From the NCBI GenBank assembly GCA_016201645.1, contig JACQCL010000093.1:1-22067 (forward strand): a stretch of DNA of 22,067 nt. Direction: 5' to 3'. This DNA comes from Candidatus Rokuibacteriota bacterium (lineage in GTDB: Bacteria; Methylomirabilota; Methylomirabilia; Rokubacteriales; CSP1-6). Under the pieces are notes generated by a model that was not told the origin of the DNA, did no database searches, and saw nothing but the letters and a program-made list of their open reading frames with translations. Of the stretch, positions 16,978-22,067 are shown one piece after another; within the stretch, counting starts at the first letter, position 1; each line of letters begins with the position of its first letter. The position numbers and the translations under genes are program-made.

Positions 16978-17671
16978 GAAAGATACTGTGCAACGCTTCT
17001 TTGTTTTGCCCTTCGCGTTGGCGTTGGGACTTCCGGGCCTGACGGACCCGGCGGCGGCATCGTCGTTTCGCATGGTGGACAAGGATGGGGTGGTCCACGT
17101 CACCAACGCGCCGACCAATGCCCGCTACCAGCGTCAGCCGGGATGGACCGGCACCTCCTCGGGCTGGCTGGCGATCCCTGACGGCGCGCGCGGCCGCTAC
17201 GGCGAGGAGATCAGCGACGCGGCCAACCGCTACGGGGTGAATCCAGACCTCGTCCAGTCGGTGATTCGGGTCGAATCCGCCTTCAATCCGTCGGCGGTCT
17301 CGCGCAAGGGCGCGCGGGGCCTCATGCAGCTCATGCCGCAGACCGCCTCCTCGCTCGGGGTGCGCGACTCTTTCAATCCCGGCCAGAACATCGACGGCGG
17401 CGTGCGCCACCTGCGGAATCTGATTGACCGTTATGGGGGAAATCTCCCGCTCGCGCTGGCCGCCTACAATGCCGGCGCCCAGGCGGTGGACTGGTATCGC
17501 GGCATCCCGCCGTATCCCGAAACCCAGCTCTACGTCCGGCGCATCCTCTCGTTCTATGGGGCGGGTGCGGGGACGCTCACTCCCCAGGTCATCTACCGGT
17601 ACGAGGACCCGCAGGGTACCATCGTCTACACGAATATCCCGCCGGTTTCGCCCCGCCTCTGGAACCGCTAG
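16976..17671 (+). CDS. Exported lytic transglycosylase (SLT family) flanked by DUF4124-like motifs
   Basis: This 231-residue periplasmic enzyme cleaves the MurNAc-GlcNAc bond of peptidoglycan. It has a signal peptide (about 1-28, AAAS cleavage region) and an SLT domain (about 74-195) with catalytic E100 in RVESAFNP, GLMQLMP (115-121) and AYNAG (163-167). A short segment resembling DUF4124, FRMVDKDGVVHVTNAP (31-46), precedes the catalytic domain, and a second related one, YRYEDPQGTIVYTNIPP (207-223), follows it. Such motifs are common in envelope proteins, possibly for wall or surface binding. The start is uncertain: there is no clear ribosome site before the ATG, and a GTG at 16988 would still leave a full signal peptide. 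It stands alone after a terminator, convergent with the next gene. Confidence 0.88.
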   Translation: MKDTVQRFFVLPFALALGLPGLTDPAAASSFRMVDKDGVVHVTNAPTNARYQRQPGWTGTSSGWLAIPDGARGRYGEEISDAANRYGVNPDLVQSVIRVESAFNPSAVSRKGARGLMQLMPQTASSLGVRDSFNPGQNIDGGVRHLRNLIDRYGGNLPLALAAYNAGAQAVDWYRGIPPYPETQLYVRRILSFYGAGAGTLTPQVIYRYEDPQGTIVYTNIPPVSPRLWNR

Positions 17672-17710
17672 CGCCGGTTCCTCTCGCGGGTGGGACCGCC
17701 GCCGAGCGCG

Positions 17711-18139
17711 CTAGTCGCGGTGCCAGACGAGCTCCAGGAAGCGGTCCAGATAGCCGTCCTTCACAAAGACGTCCACGGCCTCCCGCGTCGAGCGGTGATC
17801 CATCCCCCAAATGGCGGCGCGCTTACCGCCCTCCGGATTCAGCTGGATGAAGAGCTGCTGGTCCCTGGTGAAGGCCACCGGCAGCTCCTCGTAAATCTGG
17901 GCGGTGAAGGCGTTCACGCCGGGCCCGCCGATGGCGATGGCCGGGAAGAATTCGGCCATCTCCTGGTTCATCACCCACATGTCGGTGAGGACCACGGCTG
18001 AGCGATTCTCCGCTCCCCCTCCACGCGTGTTGATGAGACGCCTGAGGTCGTAGGCGGTGGGCCGATCCTCCTCCTCGGGAAGGATTCCGTAGCCCACCAC
18101 CAGGAGGATCGTGGAGCGGATGTCGAAGTAGCGGGGCAT
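17711..18139 (-). CDS. Small protein of unknown function, GGPxxN motif
   Basis: I do not recognise this 142-residue soluble protein. It looks like an alpha/beta fold: a hydrophobic strand STILLVVGYGI (9-19), a charged helix PTAYDLRRLINTR (27-39), a second strand SAVVLTDMWVMN (47-58), and AIAIGGPGVNAFTAQIYEELP (67-87), followed by an IWGMDHRSTREAVDVFVKDG segment. The IGGPxxN turn plus a following helix recalls GGPxAN motifs seen in some surface or nucleotide-binding-like proteins, but this is a memory-level resemblance only. Its ATG directly abuts the stop of the isochorismatase-like gene (no intervening base), with no ribosome site of its own, so it is translationally coupled. The function is probably tied to that hydrolase. 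Confidence 0.75.
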   Translation of the reverse strand: MPRYFDIRSTILLVVGYGILPEEEDRPTAYDLRRLINTRGGGAENRSAVVLTDMWVMNQEMAEFFPAIAIGGPGVNAFTAQIYEELPVAFTRDQQLFIQLNPEGGKRAAIWGMDHRSTREAVDVFVKDGYLDRFLELVWHRD

Positions 18140-18700
18140 TTACTTGATGAGCTTGGCGAGAGCGCGAAAATCGTCCGTGTCGGCCTTCCCGAGAAGCTGG
18201 AAGAGGATGCTCTCGGTGGTAGTGATGACCGCGCCTGCTTGCCGCAGCTGATCCACGCCGATCCGCCAGTTGCCCTGGGTTCGGGAGGTCACCGCGTCGG
18301 CCGCCACGTGAACGGAGTACCCCGTCGCGAGGAGATCGAGTCCGGTCAACAGCACGCAGACGTGGGCCTCGATTCCGGCCAGGATCACCTGCTTGGTCTT
18401 GACCGCCTTCAGTCGGGCCGTGAACTCTTCGGCGTCGCAGCACGAGAAGGCCACTTTTTCCAGTGGCTCGACCGATCCCAGCGCTTCTCGCAACTCCGGA
18501 AGCGTGTGGCCCAGTCCCTTCGGGTACTGCTCGGTCACGAGGATCGGCAGACCTAGCCTCCGGGCCGCGGCGGCGAGCACTTTGAGGTTTCCGACCACCT
18601 CTTCGCGGTGCTCGGCATCCATGGCGGCGAAGAGCCGCTCCTGAACATCCAGGACGACGAGCGTGCTCCCTTCCCGGGTGAGCCTCATGGGGTGCGCCAT
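18140..18700 (-). CDS. Isochorismatase-family cysteine hydrolase
   Basis: This 186-residue hydrolase has the family catalytic triad: D18 in VVLDVQ, K82 in EKVAFSC, and nucleophile C115 in GIEAHVCV, with the cis-peptide region just before the cysteine. Family members cleave isochorismate, nicotinamide, carbamoyl or related amides; the closest look is the YcaC/MAR1 type, whose substrate is mostly unknown. Neither an isochorismate pathway nor NAD genes are nearby, so no substrate is assigned. GGAGG lies 6 bases before the ATG. It follows comM by 21 bases and abuts the downstream unknown, forming a three-gene operon. Confidence 0.88.
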   Translation of the reverse strand: MAHPMRLTREGSTLVVLDVQERLFAAMDAEHREEVVGNLKVLAAAARRLGLPILVTEQYPKGLGHTLPELREALGSVEPLEKVAFSCCDAEEFTARLKAVKTKQVILAGIEAHVCVLLTGLDLLATGYSVHVAADAVTSRTQGNWRIGVDQLRQAGAVITTTESILFQLLGKADTDDFRALAKLIK

Positions 18701-18721
18701 CTCTGCCTCCTCGACTCGGCA

Positions 18722-20242
18722 TCAGAGCCACCGATCCAGGCCGCGGTACTGGATTGCCTCGGAGAGGTGCTCGCGGGCTATTGTCTCACGACCCTCCAGG
18801 TCCGCGATAGTCCGCGCCACCTTCAGGATCCTGTCGTGCCCCCGGGCTGACAGCCCGAGCCGCTCGATCGCCAGCGCGAGGAGCTTCCGGCCGTCGGCCG
18901 GAATGGGGCAGAATCGTCGGACCTGGTTCGTGCTCATCCGGGCGTTGCAGCGGATCGTGGACTTGCGGAAGCGCTCGGCCTGGATCCTGCGGGCCCGGAG
19001 GACCCGTTCGCGAATGGCGGCCGAGGGTTCTCCCGTCGGCCCCTCGGAGAGCTCCGAGTACGACACGGCGGGGACCTCCAGGTGCAGGTCGATCCGGTCC
19101 AGCAGGGGGCGCGACAGGCGGGCCAGATAGCGTTCGCGCTCTCCGGGCGTGCAGAGGCAGGCCTGGAGCGTCGGGCAACCCCGCCGACAGGGGTTGGCGG
19201 CACCGACGAGCTGGAAGCGGGCCGGGAAGCGCGAGCTCCCCACCGCGCGGGTCACGACCACCGAGCCATCCTCGAGCGGCTGACGGAGAACCTCGAGGAC
19301 GTGCTGAGGGAATTCCGGCATCTCGTCGAGGAACAGGACGCCCAAATGGGCGAGGCTGACTTCTCCGGGGTGAGGGACGCTCCCGCCGCCGATGAGGCCG
19401 CCGTCGGAGATCGTGTGGTGGGGTGCTCTGAAGGGACGGACGGTCAAGAGGCCGCCGTGGGGAGGGAGAAGGCCCACCACGCTCCATACGGCTGAGACCT
19501 CAATCGCCTCCTCCTGCGACAGCGGGGGGAGGATCGTGGGAAGTCGGCGCGCCAGCATGGTCTTCCCGGCACCCGGCGGGCCGATCATGAGCACGTTGTG
19601 GCCGCCGGCCGCGGCGATTTCCAGGGCTCGCTTTGCGTGGGCTTGACCACGAACTTCGGAGAAGTCCACCTCGTCCATGCTCTCGAGGCTCTCGGGGACC
19701 GTCGGCATCGCGAGGGAGGGCTCGATGGTTCGCTCGCCGGCCAGCCACTCGACGGCCTCGCTCAGGCTTCGGACGGGAATGATCGTGAGGCCCGAGACGA
19801 CGGCGCCCTCGCGGGCGTTGGAGGGGGGGAGGACGAGGCCGGCGAGGCCTTCGCGACGGCCGGCGAGCGCGATCGAGAGGACCCCGCGGACGGCCTGGAC
19901 CTGGCCGTCGAGGGAGAGTTCGCCGATCAACAGGAAGCGCTGAAGCGTTTCGCTCTTCACCAGCCCTGTGGCTGCGAGGATTCCGATCGCGATCGGGAGG
20001 TCGAACGCCGCGCCTTCCTTTCGGAGGTCGGCGGGGGCCAGGCTGACGGTGATCCGTTCCATAGGGAAGGTGTAGCCGGCGTTACGGATCGCGCTCCGGA
20101 CGCGATCCCGGCTCTCCCGGATGGTGGAATCGGGAAGGCCGACCATGTTGAAGGCCGGAAGTCCCGGCGTGACGTCAACCTCGACCGATACGGGGGACGC
20201 TTCGATCCCGGTGACGGCCGCTGAGAGCACCCGGGCCAGCAT
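18722..20242 (-). CDS. comM: YifB/ComM-family AAA+ ATPase (magnesium-chelatase-like)
   Basis: This 506-residue protein has the standard ComM layout. The N-terminal ChlI-like domain begins MLARVLSAAVTGIEA and contains PGLPAFNMVGLPD. The AAA+ core has Walker A GPPGAGKT (221-228) and Walker B FLDE (304-307). A cysteine-rich insert follows (NPCRRGCP...ACLC), then the C-terminal Mg-chelatase segment (GLSARGHDRILKVARTIADL). In Vibrio ComM is a hexameric branch-migration helicase that helps integrate DNA in natural transformation. I start it at 20242 because family members begin MLARV; the open frame extends 38 codons further upstream but that stretch shows no family similarity. Type IV pilus genes in the same window are compatible with DNA uptake, though competence is only inferred. 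Confidence 0.92.
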   Translation of the reverse strand: MLARVLSAAVTGIEASPVSVEVDVTPGLPAFNMVGLPDSTIRESRDRVRSAIRNAGYTFPMERITVSLAPADLRKEGAAFDLPIAIGILAATGLVKSETLQRFLLIGELSLDGQVQAVRGVLSIALAGRREGLAGLVLPPSNAREGAVVSGLTIIPVRSLSEAVEWLAGERTIEPSLAMPTVPESLESMDEVDFSEVRGQAHAKRALEIAAAGGHNVLMIGPPGAGKTMLARRLPTILPPLSQEEAIEVSAVWSVVGLLPPHGGLLTVRPFRAPHHTISDGGLIGGGSVPHPGEVSLAHLGVLFLDEMPEFPQHVLEVLRQPLEDGSVVVTRAVGSSRFPARFQLVGAANPCRRGCPTLQACLCTPGERERYLARLSRPLLDRIDLHLEVPAVSYSELSEGPTGEPSAAIRERVLRARRIQAERFRKSTIRCNARMSTNQVRRFCPIPADGRKLLALAIERLGLSARGHDRILKVARTIADLEGRETIAREHLSEAIQYRGLDRWL

Positions 20243-20471
20243 GGCCGAGATTGTCGGCCGCTCTCTGCCGAGGGTCAACGTGTCGAATGGGATACACCGG
20301 GCGCAGCGATGTTGGTGCGCCCCAGGCAGGCGACTCTTTTGTGCAATCTCTAACAAATTGTGTCACTCGTCGGCCAGCTGCCAAACCGGCGGTGGCCCCA
20401 ACCGTCTGAATTTCCAGTGACTTTTCCGATCACTTAACCTCCACTCCTCGGGCGGGAACGCCGATTTGTAC

Positions 20472-20487
20472 TGGCATTGATCCTGCA
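20472..20487 (+). promoter_or_regulatory. Candidate sigma-54 (RpoN) -24/-12 promoter
   Basis: TGGCATTGATCCTGCA on the plus strand shares TGGCAT and TGCA at the same spacing with the boxes at 99-114 and 7724-7739. GG and GC are 10 bases apart. The predicted start (near 20498) is only a couple of bases before the ATG at 20500, implying a nearly leaderless message; this agrees with the poorly spaced ribosome site but weakens the call. Confidence 0.45.
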
Positions 20488-20499
20488 CAACTGAAGGTC

Positions 20500-20976
20500 A
20501 TGAAGCGCAGTCAATCCGTCCTGCTGTTGCTGCTGCTGACAATGGCCGGGAGCCCGGGCTGTGCGGCCTTGGCGCTTACGGTTTTCGGAACCGGCGCCGG
20601 GATCAGTGCCAGCACGAGCTCCAACTACCTCCTGGACAGCATCGTCTACAAGACCTTCATCGTCCCCGAACAAGGGCTCCGGAAAGTCACGCTCGTGACC
20701 CTGAAGCGGATGGCGATCAAGGTGAAGGAGAACCAAGCCACCGAAGCGGGAACGAAGATCGTGGGGGTGGCCGGCGACCGCACCATCGAGGTCGAGCTCG
20801 ATCGTCTGACCGCCCGGACCACCCGCATGCGGGTCACCGTCAAGCGGGGGTGGTTCTTCAGAGATCGCGCTACGGCGACGGAGATCATCGTGCAGACCGA
20901 GCGAACGCTCGATGATCAGCCGACGCTGGCACGCGCGGCCATGCCGACCACGACAGCCCGGGCCGCCCAGAAGTAG
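20500..20976 (+). CDS. Probable lipoprotein, DUF3568-like
   Basis: This 158-residue protein has a short basic start, a Leu-rich signal helix (7-15) and a Cys at 21 in the sequence AGSPGC, an acceptable though not ideal lipobox. After a small Gly/Ser-rich segment, YLLDSIVYKTFIVPEQGLRKVTLVTLKRMAIKV resembles DUF3568 proteins (a strand then a helix), followed by two beta hairpins (RTIEVELDRLTARTTRMRVTV) and a final helix. DUF3568 proteins are small envelope lipoproteins of unknown role. The family assignment is from pattern memory. The ATG is preceded by GAAGG only two bases away, which is tight. The gene is divergent from comM and has its own candidate sigma-54 promoter. Confidence 0.75.
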   Translation: MKRSQSVLLLLLLTMAGSPGCAALALTVFGTGAGISASTSSNYLLDSIVYKTFIVPEQGLRKVTLVTLKRMAIKVKENQATEAGTKIVGVAGDRTIEVELDRLTARTTRMRVTVKRGWFFRDRATATEIIVQTERTLDDQPTLARAAMPTTTARAAQK

Positions 20977-21017
20977 CAAAGAAGCGCTGGGCAGGAGCAG
21001 ATCAGGGAATAGCGGCG

Positions 21018-22067
21018 CTAGCGGTCCAGCTCGAGGAGATACTCCTTGATGCGGCGGGCGTCGGATGCGTCGGGCTTGAGCGCGAGGTATCTTTGGAAGG
21101 CCTCGCGCGCCTGGCCCCGCTCGTTCTGCTGGTAGTAGAGGAAGCCGAGCTGGCGGTAGGGGTCCGGATACGTCGGGTCCAGCGCCGCGGCTTCGGAGTA
21201 CTGCTCGATCGCCTGCCGGACAAACGTCTCCTTGTCGGTAAGCGCCCTGGCGCGCTGAGCCTGGATCCGGTAGAGGTCTCCGTAGTAGAGGTGCGCGATC
21301 GGATCGCGGGGCGTGAGGGCCAACACCCGATCGAGCTGAGCCCGGGCGAGGTTGAAGCGGCCGGCGCGGATGTCGAGCCCCGCGTTTTCCCGGACCACGG
21401 TGCGGATGCGGAGCCCAAACTCGGGGGTATCCACGGTCCGGTTCGGATCCTGGGCCTCCACCGCGTACCGGGCGTGCAGCAACTCCGTGGTTGTCTCGAT
21501 GCGCTCGTCCAGGCGCGGGTGGTTGCCGAAGAAGAAGTTCTCAAGCCTGCTCGGATCGCCCCCGTCCTTCTTCAGGAGTTCGAACACGCGGGGCGCCTGT
21601 TTGGGGTCGTAGCCGGCTTTCACCATCCGGGCGAGCCCCTTCTCGTCGGCCTCGCGTTCGATATCCCGCCCGTAGCCGTTGATGGCGGCGAGGGCCGCCA
21701 GCTGGAGCCCCAGCCCCAGGATCGCGGTGGCCGTCTGGCTCAGCACCGCCGCCCCCACCTGATTTCCCCGCTCGGCCTGTTTGCCGGCGGCCACCGCCAC
21801 CCCGATGCTCGCCGCGATGGCGAGCACGTTGAGTGCGATCATCTTGTTCGTGGCATCGCGCTCGAACCGAAGGGCGTCCCGGTTCGTGACGTGGGTCAGC
21901 TCGTGGCCCAGGATCATCGCGAGCTGGGCCTCGTTCTCTACGCGGGCGAGAAGCCCGGTGTGGATATAGGCCCGCCCGTTCGGCATCGCGAAGGCGTTGA
22001 GGGTGGGATCGCGGAACACGGTGACGCGGATGCCGGGGCCGCCGGTGTCCTTGATCTCATCGCCCAC
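21018..22067 (-). CDS. M48-family metalloprotease with TPR region (5' end outside window)
   Basis: The visible 349 residues run off the right edge; the codon at 22065-22067 is not a believable start because the fold is already under way. The zinc site is intact: HELTH (55-59 of the visible part) and the downstream ligand E137 in EREAD. A hydrophobic pair of helices (about 77-94 and 105-130) lies between them. From about 225 onward there are TPR-like helices (RFNLARAQLDRVLALTPRD; AIEQYSEAAALDPTYPDPY; QAREAFQRYLALKPDAS). The architecture matches BepA/YfgC-type periplasmic proteases that guard outer-membrane protein assembly, with the signal peptide presumably outside the window. It is convergent with the lipoprotein gene. 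Confidence 0.9.
   Translation of the reverse strand: MGDEIKDTGGPGIRVTVFRDPTLNAFAMPNGRAYIHTGLLARVENEAQLAMILGHELTHVTNRDALRFERDATNKMIALNVLAIAASIGVAVAAGKQAERGNQVGAAVLSQTATAILGLGLQLAALAAINGYGRDIEREADEKGLARMVKAGYDPKQAPRVFELLKKDGGDPSRLENFFFGNHPRLDERIETTTELLHARYAVEAQDPNRTVDTPEFGLRIRTVVRENAGLDIRAGRFNLARAQLDRVLALTPRDPIAHLYYGDLYRIQAQRARALTDKETFVRQAIEQYSEAAALDPTYPDPYRQLGFLYYQQNERGQAREAFQRYLALKPDASDARRIKEYLLELDR

Overview
This is a GC-rich bacterial chromosome segment with ordinary core genes. No RNA genes, insertion sequences, CRISPR arrays or prophage genes were recognised. Gene content is a Myxococcus/Geobacter-like pilB-pilT-pilC-pilS-pilR cluster plus an HspR-controlled hsp20-dnaK-dnaJ-hspR-lon chaperone operon. 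Together with the GC-rich codon use and many GTG starts, this suggests a soil or subsurface lineage such as Methylomirabilota/Rokubacteria or a former deltaproteobacterial group. The taxon is an inference, not something read directly.

Layout. Positions 1-7446 (minus strand) hold the type IV pilus motor and regulation operon: PilB extension ATPase, PilT retraction ATPase, PilC platform protein, PilS sensor kinase and PilR sigma-54 activator. They are followed by the first 24 codons of an unidentified membrane or exported protein. Positions 7447-7898 contain no gene but carry a sigma-54-type promoter candidate and a long leader ahead of pilB. Positions 7899-9256 (minus) hold a macrodomain protein translationally coupled to MazG. 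Positions 9449-10531 hold a DUF1844 protein and a convergent, membrane-anchored unknown.

Positions 10600-16946 (plus) are the heat-shock operon. A strong sigma-70-like promoter is overlapped by a HAIR-like HspR operator, followed by hsp20, dnaK, a divergent J-protein, hspR and lon, and closed by a strong intrinsic terminator. As given, lon is split by a one-base frameshift. The J-protein has SPD instead of HPD and only half a zinc finger, and no grpE is present. Positions 16976-17671 encode an exported lytic transglycosylase. Positions 17711-20242 (minus) hold comM/yifB, an isochorismatase-type hydrolase and a small unknown in one operon. Positions 20500-20976 encode a probable DUF3568-like lipoprotein. 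Positions 21018-22067 (minus) are the 3' part of an M48 metalloprotease with TPRs that runs off the window.

The most interesting regulatory signal is a near-identical 16-base element, TGGCAT-N6-TGCA, at three places. Each lies in a gene-free stretch and is correctly oriented: upstream of the partial gene at the left edge, upstream of pilB, and upstream of the lipoprotein. All three have the -24 GG / -12 GC spacing of sigma-54 promoters, and the window encodes PilR, a sigma-54 activator. This points to a small PilR/RpoN regulon linking the pilus motor operon to two envelope proteins.
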